NCBI RefSeq assembly: GCF_005765165.1 | Contig: NZ_VCIW01000022.1 | Span: 62,001-126,000 of the forward strand | Length of the DNA stretch: 64,000 bases | Direction of reading: 5' to 3' | Source of the DNA: Paenibacillus antri | Lineage (GTDB): Bacteria; Bacillota; Bacilli; Paenibacillales; YIM-B00363 | In this document: in pieces, positions 1 through 8,650 of the stretch | Numbering within the stretch: position 1 is the stretch's first letter | Layout: each line of letters starts with the position of its first letter | Translations under genes and position numbers: made by a program | The notes under the pieces: model-generated | Told to the model about the DNA's origin: nothing | The model's input: only the letters and a program-made list of their open reading frames with translations | Databases searched by the model: none

Positions 1-119
1 ATCCACTGGCCCAGCACTCCCGTGCTTGCGTTCGCCGCCTGCGGCAAGACGCCGAGCAGCAGCAGGCACGATAACAACATCAATACCGTCTTGCGATAAA
101 TGTCGATCACTCCCGTCAT
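1..119 (-). CDS. Secreted protein, N-terminal fragment (runs off the window)
   Basis: Only the first 39 or so codons are present. They encode a typical Sec signal peptide: a short basic start (MTGVIDIYRK), a hydrophobic core rich in Leu (LMLLSCLLLLGVL) and a likely cleavage after PQAANA. The mature part lies outside the window, so the product cannot be named. The gene follows the GH10 xylanase on the same strand, after that gene's terminator, so it may be another exported polysaccharide-related protein; that is inference from position only. The ATG at 119 is preceded by a GGAAAGG about 15 bases upstream, an unusually long spacing, so a nearby GTG start is possible. Confidence 0.6.
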   Translation of the reverse strand, partial: MTGVIDIYRKTVLMLLSCLLLLGVLPQAANASTGVLGQW

Positions 120-158
120 GAAAAAATAAATCAGCCTTTCCATCCGATCCTGAAATAT

Positions 159-175
159 TGATACAAATTGTATCA
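159..175. promoter_or_regulatory. Perfect palindrome, possible operator
   Basis: TGATACAA-A-TTGTATCA is a perfect 8+1+8 palindrome, 40 to 56 bases upstream of the secreted-protein start at 119 and downstream of the xylanase terminator. Position and symmetry suit a repressor or activator site for the exported gene. No regulator can be assigned from sequence alone. Confidence 0.4.
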
Positions 176-229
176 CGCCACATAACTCTAACAGGCGGCC
201 GACATTTAAACAACGGCGGAAAACGCAGA

Positions 230-273
230 AAAACCACAGTATTGTTCTTTATTAAGAACGTTATTGTGGTTTC
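230..273 (-). terminator. Rho-independent terminator after xylanase
   Basis: On the minus strand AAACCACA pairs with TGTGGTTT, with an inner GTTCTT/AAGAAC stem, followed by a run of T. It lies about 40 bases past the xylanase stop and ends the uptake operon. Confidence 0.75.
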
Positions 274-314
274 TCTACGGATTTTGAAGTTTATCGCGTT
301 TTCTTTTCTCGAAG

Positions 315-1325
315 CTATTTCACTACCGCCCAGAAGCAAGGCTTGGGCTCGTGGGAATCGTTAAACAGCATCGGCCACGTTCTGCGTTCTTTCCCCGGAA
401 AATGATCCAGCCACGTATAGTCGTCCGCGGCTCCCCAGAACGTTACGCCCGTGATCACGTCCTTGTATTCGCGGTACAGGTCGAAAATTTCTCCGTATCG
501 CACGCGCTGCTGCTCGACCATCTCTTCGGTCGGCTCCGTCACGTCCCGGCGCTTGTCGTCGTTCCGGAACATCGGCAGATCGAGCTCCGTAATTTGCAGC
601 TGCAGACCCAAGGACGCGAACCGCTCGATCGTGATCCGCATCTCCTCGATGGAAGGCTCGTAAATGTTATAATGCCCCTGCATACCGATGCCGTGAATCG
701 GCGTTCCGCGGTCGAGCAGGTTCTTGACGAGCGTATACATCTTCTCCCGCTTCTCCGGAACCGCCTCGTGGTAGTCGTTATAGAACAGCAGCGCGTCCGG
801 ATCGGCTTGATGCGCATACTCGTAAGCCTTCTGGATGTAGTCCTCGCCGACGAGCTCGAGCCAGCGGCTGCGGCGCAGCAAGATGTCCGCATCTTTGTCG
901 TGGATCGCCTCGTTCACGACGTCCCAGCAATAGATCGAACCGCGGTATCGCCCGACGACGGCGTCGATATGCGACTTCATGCGAGACAGCAGCAGCTCCC
1001 GGGAGGCCGGGCCGCCGTCCTTCCCTTCGAACACCCAGTCCGGCGTTTGATTATGCCATACGAGCGTGTGCCCCCGCATGCGCATGCCGTGCTTCTTCGC
1101 GAAACCGACGATGACGTCGGCTTTCTCGAACGTAAAGACGCCTTCCTCCGGCTGGATTTCCTCGGGCTTCATATGATTTTCCGCCGTCAAGCTGTTGTAG
1201 TGGCGCGCGATCAGCGGGCCCGCCGCTTCCAGCGTCGCCGGGTTGACCGCGGCGCCGATCGGGAAGGTTTCGGCGAACGCTTCGTGCAACGCGGGAACGC
1301 GTCCCTTTTCTACATGGTCACTCAT
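315..1325 (-). CDS. xynA2: Endo-1,4-beta-xylanase, GH10, intracellular
   Basis: A 336-residue glycoside hydrolase family 10 enzyme that cleaves beta-1,4-xylosidic bonds with retention. The acid/base Glu is E139 in WDVVNEA and the nucleophile is E247 in ITELDL; the GHTLVWHNQ motif is also present. It has no signal peptide, carbohydrate-binding module or SLH domain, so it should act in the cytoplasm on imported xylo-oligosaccharides or aldouronates. The start at 1325 has GGAGGGACCGAAC directly upstream; an in-frame ATG at 1340 lies inside that ribosome site. It is the last gene after the Lpl-type transporter, 40 bases downstream of the second permease. The symbol follows the intracellular GH10 of the Paenibacillus sp. 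JDR-2 aldouronate cluster; a GH67 glucuronidase normally found there is absent from this stretch. Confidence 0.93.
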   Translation of the reverse strand: MSDHVEKGRVPALHEAFAETFPIGAAVNPATLEAAGPLIARHYNSLTAENHMKPEEIQPEEGVFTFEKADVIVGFAKKHGMRMRGHTLVWHNQTPDWVFEGKDGGPASRELLLSRMKSHIDAVVGRYRGSIYCWDVVNEAIHDKDADILLRRSRWLELVGEDYIQKAYEYAHQADPDALLFYNDYHEAVPEKREKMYTLVKNLLDRGTPIHGIGMQGHYNIYEPSIEEMRITIERFASLGLQLQITELDLPMFRNDDKRRDVTEPTEEMVEQQRVRYGEIFDLYREYKDVITGVTFWGAADDYTWLDHFPGKERRTWPMLFNDSHEPKPCFWAVVK

Positions 1326-1365
1326 GTTCGGTCCCTCCATCGTAAGACTTACACGGCTGCGACGA

Positions 1366-2247
1366 TTATCCCTTGACGCTGCCCATGACAAGCCCTTTCA
1401 TGAAAAACTTCTGCAAGAACGGATAGAGCAGCAATACCGGCAACGACGCGAGGAACACTTGCGCCGCCTTGAACGTCCGGTCGGACACTTCGTTCATGTC
1501 CAACAGCTCGTTGCCTGACACCGCGTTCAGCTCCGGCGTAATGATGATCGTCTGCAGGTAGCTCTGAAGCGGATAATTCGCCGGCGAGTTCATATAGATC
1601 AATCCGTCGAACCAGGAATTCCAGTGATGTACGACGGTAAACAACGTCACCGTCGCGATCGCCGGCAGCGACAGCGGGACGAAGATTTGCCACAGGATCC
1701 GCCAATGACCGGCGCCGTCGATCAACGCGGCTTCTTCGATTTCCTTCGGCAGGTTCCGGAAGAAATTCATGAGCAGGATGACGTTGAACACCGGGACCGC
1801 GCCCGGAAGCACGAGCGCCCAGATCGAATCCAGCAGCCCCGTCTCCTTGATCGTCATATACGTCGGGATCAAGCCGCCGTTGAACAGCATCGTGACGATG
1901 AAGAACCACGCGTAAATATGCCGGGTGCGGAACGACGTCCTCTCCTTCGCGAGCGGGTATGCCGTTAAGACGGTCAGCAGCATGTTGACGCCGAAGCCGA
2001 GCGCGACCCGCTCGACCGAGACGAAGAAGCCGTCCAAAAATTCGGGCTTCGAAAGCGCGTATTGATAAGAAGAGAGCGTGAAGTCGACCGGCCACAGCTT
2101 CACGTAGCCCGCGGCGGCGGCCGCCTTCGCGCTGAAGGAGATCGCCAGCACGTTGATCAGCGGCAGAATGCACGCCAAGGCAGCAAAGAACAACAAGGTG
2201 TAGTTAACGACGAGGAATACTTTGCGTCCCATCGAAAGTTTGTGCAC
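1366..2247 (-). CDS. ytcP: Carbohydrate ABC transporter permease (YtcP/LplC type, MalG-like)
   Basis: A 293-residue integral membrane permease of the CUT1 family. It shows six predicted hydrophobic helices and the EAA loop (EEAALIDGAGHWRILWQIFVP, about residues 185-205) that docks on the ATPase. With the permease upstream it forms the channel for oligosaccharides delivered by the lipoprotein at 3268-4965. No ATP-binding gene is nearby, as is usual for Lpl/YtcP systems that share MsmX-type ATPases. The start is a GTG at 2247, preceded by AAGGGGGGATTTCC, and lies 12 bases after the LplB stop, so the two are translated from one transcript. Confidence 0.92.
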   Translation of the reverse strand: MHKLSMGRKVFLVVNYTLLFFAALACILPLINVLAISFSAKAAAAAGYVKLWPVDFTLSSYQYALSKPEFLDGFFVSVERVALGFGVNMLLTVLTAYPLAKERTSFRTRHIYAWFFIVTMLFNGGLIPTYMTIKETGLLDSIWALVLPGAVPVFNVILLMNFFRNLPKEIEEAALIDGAGHWRILWQIFVPLSLPAIATVTLFTVVHHWNSWFDGLIYMNSPANYPLQSYLQTIIITPELNAVSGNELLDMNEVSDRTFKAAQVFLASLPVLLLYPFLQKFFMKGLVMGSVKG

Positions 2248-2259
2248 GGAAATCCCCCC

Positions 2260-3159
2260 TTAGAAAACCCGATAGCCGGCATACGTGCTTGCAAGCTTAT
2301 TCGACAATACGATCAACCCGAACGAGATGACCGACTTGAACAGCCCGACCGCCGTCGCCACGCCGTACTGCGCATCGATGAGACCGATCCGATAGACGAA
2401 GGTGTCGATAATATCGCCTGTGCTGTACACCATCGGACTGTACAGGTTGAACACTTGCTCGAAGCCGGCATTCAGTACGTTCCCGAGGCTGAGCACGGTC
2501 ATCAACGTAATGATCGGCATCATGCCGGGCAGCGTGACGTGCAGCGTCTGCTTCCAACGATCCGCCCCGTCGACGACCGCAGCCTCGTACAAGCTTTGGT
2601 CGATGCCCGTCAGCGCGGCGAGGTAGACGATCGTGCCGTACCCGAAGTGCTTCCATGTATCCGAAATTACGAGCGTATACGGGAACCAGCGGTCGTCGCC
2701 GAGGAAGAACGTCGGCTCGAAGCCGAAGAGGCCGAGGAATTGGTTCACGAGGCCGCTCGACGGCGACAAGATGTCGATCAGGATGCCGCCGAGAATGACC
2801 CAGGACAAGAAGTGCGGGAAATAAATGATGGTTTGCACCGTCCGCTTGAAGAAGGCGCTCGCCACTTCGTTAAGCAATAACGCGGCGACGATCGGCACGA
2901 TCAAGCCGGCGATAATTTTCAATACGGCGATAAACACGGTGTTCCATAGAATGCTGGTGAAGTTCGGCATGTTGAGCATGTATTCGAAATTTTCGAAGCC
3001 GATCCATTTGGACTCGAAGATCCCCTTGGCCGGTTTAAAGTTCTGGAACGCGATGACGATGCCGGCGATCGGCACGTAACTGAAGATCAGCGTGAGGATC
3101 ACGCCGGGGATTAACATGATGTGCAACGGCATTTCCTGCAGGCTCTTCTTCCAAGACAT
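2260..3159 (-). CDS. lplB: Carbohydrate ABC transporter permease (LplB type, MalF-like)
   Basis: A 299-residue inner-membrane permease and partner of the YtcP-like protein. It has hydrophobic helices throughout, beginning PLHIMLIPGVILTLIFSYVP, and an EAA loop at YEAAVVDGADRWKQTLHVTLP. It belongs to the LplB branch of CUT1 systems used for complex or acidic oligosaccharides. ATG at 3159 is chosen because GGAGGTGCCATC precedes it; the longer reading starting at 3222 has no comparable site. It follows the binding-protein gene by about 110 bases. Substrate is inferred from the adjoining GH10 xylanase and is not visible in the permease itself. Confidence 0.92.
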   Translation of the reverse strand: MSWKKSLQEMPLHIMLIPGVILTLIFSYVPIAGIVIAFQNFKPAKGIFESKWIGFENFEYMLNMPNFTSILWNTVFIAVLKIIAGLIVPIVAALLLNEVASAFFKRTVQTIIYFPHFLSWVILGGILIDILSPSSGLVNQFLGLFGFEPTFFLGDDRWFPYTLVISDTWKHFGYGTIVYLAALTGIDQSLYEAAVVDGADRWKQTLHVTLPGMMPIITLMTVLSLGNVLNAGFEQVFNLYSPMVYSTGDIIDTFVYRIGLIDAQYGVATAVGLFKSVISFGLIVLSNKLASTYAGYRVF

Positions 3160-3267
3160 GATGGCACCTCCTGCTTCCTTGCGAGAATAAAGATGGGGAA
3201 AGCCAATGAACGCTTTCCCCATCGCACGTTACCTATGCGCGCGGCGTGTTATCGAGACGCGGTTCGC

Positions 3268-4965
3268 TTACTGCTTGGCAGCCCACTCGTTGACTTCCTT
3301 CGTAATTTGCTCCCCGCCAAGGTTCATCCAGTCCTGAACGAACTTGTCGAAGGTGTCGATCGATTGCCCCATAATGATTTTCGTGTATACTTCCTCTTCC
3401 ATCTGATGGAGGGAAGCGAGCTTCTCGACCATGGTCGGCGTCGAGCCGCCGTAGAAGGCGTCGAGCGTATAGTTGTCGGCTTGGACATACTGATCGATGA
3501 CGTCGAAGCTGCTCGGCGTACCGAAGATGCGTTCTTGGCCCCAATCCGCCCGGTTGCCCGATTGGTGGGAAACGATCTTGTCGTAATACGTCTTCTCTTC
3601 CGTCGTCAGCGTGGAAGGATCCTTCGTTTCCAATGCTTTCACGACGTTGCGGTGCGCGTTCAGGTTTTTCATCGCCGGCTCCGGTCCGATGAAGTTGTAC
3701 AGGTACACCGGAATGCCGCTCGGGCTGAAGCCGAAGCCCGTATCCGCCGGCGCGTCGGGGGCGAAGCCCTCCATGCTGAAGTTAAGCATCTTGAAGATCG
3801 CTTCCGGGTTCTTGCTTTCTTTGCTAACGGCGTAGTAGAGCTGTACCGGTACCTTGCCCATCGGCATCGCCGCTACTTCGTCCGCCGATACGAGCGCGAA
3901 CGCCTTCCATTCCGCGTTCGGATCGTTCGTGACGTTGTCCTGAATGACGGCCCCCGGCGAGGACATGCCGCCATAGAACATGCCGAGCTTGCCGCTGACG
4001 ACCGACTCGGTTACCTTCGCGCGGTCCTTGACGCCGAACTCCAAGTCCAGCAATCCTTCTTTATACATGTCTTGCAGTAATTGCAAACCTTGCTTCGCGC
4101 CCGGTTGGATGCTGCCGTATACGAGGTTGCCGGAATCTTCCTCTACCCACTTCTGCGGATACGCGTGGAAGCCTGCGAAGAAGCCCGCCGTACCGAAATG
4201 GTTGTCCTTCAGGAACGTCTTCGTGAGCCCAAGGCCGATCGTATCGGCTTGATTGTTGCCGTCCGGATCTTGCGTGACGAACGCTCTCGCGATATTGACG
4301 AGATCATCCATCGTCTTCGGCTCCGGCAAGTTCAGCTTCTGCAGCCAGTCCGTACGTACGTGAAGAATCGGGAGACCGTCCACGGCCGATGCCGTCTTCG
4401 GAATCGCCATCAAGCGGCCGCCGATCTTCGCCGTGTCGAACGCCTTCTGGTCCTGCTGCAGAATTTCCTTGGACAGCGGCGAAGCGTACTGCTCGTATAA
4501 ATCCGTCAAATCGTAAAGCAGGTCGTTCTCGGCCAAATCCGTCAGCTGCTTATTCGTGAGCCACATGATGTCCGGCAGATCGCCCGAAGCGATCGACACG
4601 TTCATCTTCTGCTCGAATTGCTCGATCGGAACCGTCCACTTGTACTTCAGGTCGATGCCCAGATCGTCTCTGTACGCTCTCGTGTAAATATTGTCCTCGA
4701 TCGTGTCCCCGTTCTCGTACTTGTAGGTAGACTCCGTATACCGCCAGGCGGTCACTTCGACGAGCGGGTCGTATTTGGCCGCGATATCCAGCTCTGCAGG
4801 CGCAGCCGGCTGGGTATCCGCAGGCGCCGGCGCGGCGCTGCCTCCGTCGCTCGAGCCGCCGGCATCGTTCGACCCGGTCGTTCCGTTGGATCCGCAAGCC
4901 GTTAACGCAAGCATGGCCGCCATGGACAGGGCAACTGCCGCATTGGTTTTGCGTTTCATACTCAT
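3268..4965 (-). CDS. lplA: Extracellular solute-binding lipoprotein (LplA/YtcQ type)
   Basis: A 565-residue lipoprotein that should capture oligosaccharides outside the membrane and pass them to the two permeases. The signal sequence MSMKRKTNAAVALSMAAML ends in the lipobox LTAC with Cys24 as the lipidated residue, followed by a Gly/Ser/Asn-rich linker to about residue 45. The rest resembles family 1 binding proteins of the large LplA class. Start 4965 has CTGGGGGTTGAACA upstream. The gene lies between the regulator gene and the permeases. In related Paenibacillus clusters this protein is needed for aldouronate uptake, which is the likely role here. Confidence 0.9.
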   Translation of the reverse strand: MSMKRKTNAAVALSMAAMLALTACGSNGTTGSNDAGGSSDGGSAAPAPADTQPAAPAELDIAAKYDPLVEVTAWRYTESTYKYENGDTIEDNIYTRAYRDDLGIDLKYKWTVPIEQFEQKMNVSIASGDLPDIMWLTNKQLTDLAENDLLYDLTDLYEQYASPLSKEILQQDQKAFDTAKIGGRLMAIPKTASAVDGLPILHVRTDWLQKLNLPEPKTMDDLVNIARAFVTQDPDGNNQADTIGLGLTKTFLKDNHFGTAGFFAGFHAYPQKWVEEDSGNLVYGSIQPGAKQGLQLLQDMYKEGLLDLEFGVKDRAKVTESVVSGKLGMFYGGMSSPGAVIQDNVTNDPNAEWKAFALVSADEVAAMPMGKVPVQLYYAVSKESKNPEAIFKMLNFSMEGFAPDAPADTGFGFSPSGIPVYLYNFIGPEPAMKNLNAHRNVVKALETKDPSTLTTEEKTYYDKIVSHQSGNRADWGQERIFGTPSSFDVIDQYVQADNYTLDAFYGGSTPTMVEKLASLHQMEEEVYTKIIMGQSIDTFDKFVQDWMNLGGEQITKEVNEWAAKQ

Positions 4966-5016
4966 TGTTCAACCCCCAGTAGTCGTTAGTTGTGTTAAGT
5001 AGTTCTTATAGGTTAA

Positions 5017-5030
5017 TGATAGCGCTTAAC
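5017..5030. promoter_or_regulatory. Possible CcpA (cre-like) site upstream of lplA
   Basis: TGATAGCGCTTAAC resembles the catabolite-response element consensus (TGWNANCGNTNNCA) but misses the final CA and one further position. It sits about 50 bases upstream of the binding-protein start, where carbon catabolite control of a xylan operon would be expected. Weak on sequence alone. Confidence 0.3.
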
Positions 5031-5075
5031 CGGGGCGGAGAACCATATTCATAACTTGACATTCCGATCAAGCGT

Positions 5076-6749
5076 TTACTTGTTTACGATCGATGCGCGA
5101 TAGTCCTGAGGCGTCATATTCATCGCCTTCCGGAACGAACGCGTGAAATTCGTCGCGGTACCGTACCCGAGCCGTTCCGCGACTTCCTGTATTTTCAAAT
5201 TCGGGTCCTCCAGCAGTCGCTTGGCGCGCGTCATGCGAACTTCCGCGATATATTCGGACAAGTTAATTCCGGTCACCTGCTTGAACAGCCTCGACAAATA
5301 GGAGGGATTGAAAAAGGCCAGCTCCGCCAAGCGGACGAGCGAAATCTCGTTCGGATCGTGAAGATGAGCTTGAATGTGCTTCTGGATCGTCGCGACGACC
5401 GCGTTCGCTCTCCGTTCCTCTTCCTGGTTCTGCAGCTGAAACAACACGACGCCGACCTTGCCTAAATAGCCGATCGCGTTCGTCCATGACTCGTGTTCGG
5501 CCGGACGCATTAACTTGTGCAGCCCGATGGCGGCGGCGGCCTGTTCCGTCAGCTGCCATCGATTCATATAGGAGAGGAAAAGTAACGCTATGGAATAATA
5601 GAGTTCCTGCGCCCCGGCGTGATGCATCGTATCCACTTCCCGCAGCGCGGCGGTAGACTCGTCCAACGTTCGAGCGAAATCGTCCTTCCTGCCATGCTCG
5701 AGCTGCTCGGTCAACAGGTCGAGCACCGCCGGACGCACGCGCAGCTTGTTGGCTTTCTGGTTGTCCATGTCCCGGTCGCTTCTTGCCGCTTGCTTGTCGA
5801 GGAGCAGTCCATGCGACCGGCCGATGCGATAATTCATCAGCATATGGAGCTGAGCGAACCGTTCCGCGGCGTCCCCCCATGCCACGGGACTATCGTCCAG
5901 CACAAGCGATAACTCCGCCCCCGACGATTCCTTGCAGGCCGCCTGCACCAGTTCCAAACTCCCCTTCAGGAACGTCGACAGTCCGGCCCATGCCTCTTGC
6001 GCCGCTTCCGCGGCGTCGTCGCTTCCCTGCAGCGGCTGCAGCAGCCAGACGAGATCATATTGCTCGTGAACCATATCGACGAAAGCGGCGCGAGACTCGA
6101 TATAGGTCCGCGCGACGGTTCTCACGCGGTAGAGCTGTTTCATCTTGGACGAATACGTCCCGCAGTCGGTCAAGCCGCTCACCCTGCCGAGCAGGAGCAA
6201 TACGGGCTCTTCGGCGCGCAGCGGAACTCCCAGCTCCGCGAATTGCTCCCCGCTGATTTCCCCGGCCTCGATCCGCTCGCGCAGCACGCCGTACAAGAAG
6301 TCTTTGCGAAGCAGTTCCTTCGCCTTCTCGGACTGTTCCCGGGCCTGCTCCAACAGCGCTTCCGCGCGCCACTCCGCTTCCATGTCGGAAACCGCCTGCG
6401 CGACGGTCTGGATCACCTTATCGTAGCCTTCGGTCTTCAGCAGATAGTTGACGCACTCATGCTGAATCGCGGTGTATACGTACGAAAACTCATGGTAACC
6501 GGTCAGGAAGATGACTCGGCACCGGGGCCACTTGGCCCGAATGTTTTCCAGCAGCTGAAGCCCGTCCATCTCCGGCATTCGAATATCGGTCAACACGATA
6601 TCGAAGCGCGTCTTGTCGAACAGCTTCATCGCCTCTTGCCCCGAATAAGCTTTATACACGTCCAGTTCTAGATTCGGAACCCCCAGCAGCACCTCGTACA
6701 ACCCGTCTGCGATGATCGCTTCGTCGTCGACGACCAGCAATCGATACAT
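5076..6749 (-). CDS. yesN: Two-component response regulator, AraC family (YesN-like)
   Basis: A 557-residue regulator. The N-terminal receiver domain has VVDDE and the phospho-acceptor D55 in LTDIRMPEMDG. A long middle region of unknown fold follows, then a C-terminal AraC double helix-turn-helix (IQEVAERLGYGTATNFTRSF and neighbouring residues). It should activate the uptake and xylanase genes directly downstream once phosphorylated by the YesM-type kinase. ATG at 6749 is placed 6 bases after GGGAGAGG; an ATG at 6755 that overlaps the kinase stop (ATGA) is the alternative but lies too close to the ribosome site. A 110-base gap separates it from lplA. Confidence 0.92.
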   Translation of the reverse strand: MYRLLVVDDEAIIADGLYEVLLGVPNLELDVYKAYSGQEAMKLFDKTRFDIVLTDIRMPEMDGLQLLENIRAKWPRCRVIFLTGYHEFSYVYTAIQHECVNYLLKTEGYDKVIQTVAQAVSDMEAEWRAEALLEQAREQSEKAKELLRKDFLYGVLRERIEAGEISGEQFAELGVPLRAEEPVLLLLGRVSGLTDCGTYSSKMKQLYRVRTVARTYIESRAAFVDMVHEQYDLVWLLQPLQGSDDAAEAAQEAWAGLSTFLKGSLELVQAACKESSGAELSLVLDDSPVAWGDAAERFAQLHMLMNYRIGRSHGLLLDKQAARSDRDMDNQKANKLRVRPAVLDLLTEQLEHGRKDDFARTLDESTAALREVDTMHHAGAQELYYSIALLFLSYMNRWQLTEQAAAAIGLHKLMRPAEHESWTNAIGYLGKVGVVLFQLQNQEEERRANAVVATIQKHIQAHLHDPNEISLVRLAELAFFNPSYLSRLFKQVTGINLSEYIAEVRMTRAKRLLEDPNLKIQEVAERLGYGTATNFTRSFRKAMNMTPQDYRASIVNK

Positions 6750-6751
6750 GG

Positions 6752-8491
6752 TCATCCTCTCCCTTCCGGTAATTCGATCGTAATCGTCGCCTTCACGCCG
6801 CCCCATTCGCTTCGCGAGACCGACAGCCCGCTGGCGGGCCCGAATTTCAGTCGAATGCGCTGGTGAATATTAATCAGACCCGTGACCTCGACTTCTTCAT
6901 GCATTTCCATGTCCCGATTGACCCGTTCGATGCCGTCGTCGTCGAGCTGCTCGCCGTTATCTTCCACGATCAGAACAATCTTGTTGTCCTCTTTCTCGAA
7001 TCGGACGTCCAGTCGACCGGCCGCCGCTTTCTTTTCCAGACCATGCTCGAAAGCGTTTTCGATGAGCGGCTGCAGGATCAGCCTCGGCACCATCACATGC
7101 CCCGTATGCTCGGGCAGCTCGCCGAACGTAACCGTCACGCGGTTGGCGAACCGCATGCCTTGAATCTCGGCGTATACTTTCGCATGCTGCACTTCTTTGC
7201 CGAGCGGCACTTCGTCATTATTGTTCCGCGTCACGAACTGGAAGTATTCGCCGAGTTGATTCGCGAACCGCTCCACCTGCTCGTAATCCCCCAGTCGGGC
7301 CATCGTATTTAGAATAAAGAAGCTGTTATACAGAAAATGCGGATTGATTTGAGATTGCAGCTGCTTCAATTCCGCTTTCTGGGTAAGAATCCTCTGCTTG
7401 TATACCTGATCGATCAAGGATTTGATGTTGTCGAGCATCGCATTGAATCGGGTATAAATATAGTGAAATTCGTCCCGACTCTCGTGGCGGATTTGCACGC
7501 CGACATCGCCGAGCTCCACTTTCCGGAACGCCTTGGCCAACCGATCCAGCGGCTGATGTATAAATTTGTATACATAAAGCGAATACACAAGAATAATGAC
7601 CAAAGATACCGCCGCAAACAACAGGAACCAATTCCTAAACTTCTCCAGGGGCTGAAAGACAGCGCTTTCGGGTATATATTTAATCAACACGGCTCCGAAA
7701 AAATTAGATGCGGTGTTAACGGTCAAGTAGCGCTGCCCGTCGACGCTGATGACTCGAGCATCGTCGGTTGTCTCTTGTCCCTGCACGATTCGCTGCACGA
7801 ACGTATCGTTCAGATCGGCGGCGGGACTCGCGGCGATCGAAAACTGAGGGCTTGTAAAGAGCAGGCCCTCTTCCGGCGAATTGCGCATGGCATGCATCGC
7901 CTCTCTCACCTTGCCCAGAGACAGCTCGATCGCGACGATAAAGATCGGTTCTCGCTTGTTCAAGGACAGCAAATAAGGATACCCCGCAACCATATACATC
8001 TTGCCGCGGATGTTGACCACCTGCGCCTCGTCCACATCCGGAGCGTTCATGAACTCGTTGTACGCGTCGCGGTCGAAGTCGGACACGGTTAACGCGGAAA
8101 TATCTTTCCCTATGGCCGGAATATATGCGTGTACCTCCTCGATGTAAGCGCTGCTGTTTCGGATCGCGTTGAGGCGCTGCTGCAGGCTCAGCATTCTCTG
8201 CAGCTTCTCGATCGGATCGTAGTATTCCGGAATGGCCGACAGCGAATTCAAGTTCGTATCGCTCAAGACATCCAGCTGCAGCCCTCGAATCCGACTGAAT
8301 TCGTTCTCCAATTCTCTGAAATATTGGGACACTTGCGTCGTCATCGATCTCGATATTTCCGTTTGCAGCGTCCCGATTCCCCAGTTATAGATGACGATCG
8401 CCAAGATGTAGAGCGGCAATAAAATACAGATAAACGATAAAATGAGACGCCGAAGCGCGGATTTATTCCAAGGATTTGCTATTAATTTCAC
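6752..8491 (-). CDS. yesM: Sensor histidine kinase, YesM-like
   Basis: A 579-residue membrane kinase. A first transmembrane helix (about 16-36), a roughly 250-residue extracytoplasmic sensor, a second helix (about 287-307) and a HAMP linker (309-360) lead to a His_kinase domain with phospho-acceptor H385 in QINPHFLYN. An HATPase domain follows with the N box LIENAFEHG. It probably detects xylo-oligosaccharides, possibly with the binding protein, and phosphorylates the adjacent YesN-type regulator. GTG at 8491 is preceded by TGGGGGCGTTCAT. The kinase stop is immediately before the regulator start, so the two are translationally coupled. Confidence 0.92.
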   Translation of the reverse strand: MKLIANPWNKSALRRLILSFICILLPLYILAIVIYNWGIGTLQTEISRSMTTQVSQYFRELENEFSRIRGLQLDVLSDTNLNSLSAIPEYYDPIEKLQRMLSLQQRLNAIRNSSAYIEEVHAYIPAIGKDISALTVSDFDRDAYNEFMNAPDVDEAQVVNIRGKMYMVAGYPYLLSLNKREPIFIVAIELSLGKVREAMHAMRNSPEEGLLFTSPQFSIAASPAADLNDTFVQRIVQGQETTDDARVISVDGQRYLTVNTASNFFGAVLIKYIPESAVFQPLEKFRNWFLLFAAVSLVIILVYSLYVYKFIHQPLDRLAKAFRKVELGDVGVQIRHESRDEFHYIYTRFNAMLDNIKSLIDQVYKQRILTQKAELKQLQSQINPHFLYNSFFILNTMARLGDYEQVERFANQLGEYFQFVTRNNNDEVPLGKEVQHAKVYAEIQGMRFANRVTVTFGELPEHTGHVMVPRLILQPLIENAFEHGLEKKAAAGRLDVRFEKEDNKIVLIVEDNGEQLDDDGIERVNRDMEMHEEVEVTGLINIHQRIRLKFGPASGLSVSRSEWGGVKATITIELPEGRG

Positions 8492-8601
8492 ATGAACGCC
8501 CCCAGAGATATCGTCGGTTCCTGCATCATATCATATCGCTGTCGTCCGAGTCAGTGATCAATCCTTTCCGTTTCCGTCAGGGGGCGTCCCGAAAATGACG
8601 A

Positions 8602-8630
8602 GAGGAGCCCGGCTGGCGCGCCGGCTCCTC
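8602..8630 (-). terminator. Terminator-like hairpin after the isoprenoid synthase gene
   Basis: GAGGAGCC/GGCTCCTC forms a strong stem with a one-base bulge, about 20 bases beyond the stop at 8651. On the minus strand a short T stretch (TCGTCATTTT) follows. Confidence 0.55.
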
Positions 8631-8650
8631 GAACGCATTTTCCGTATCTG

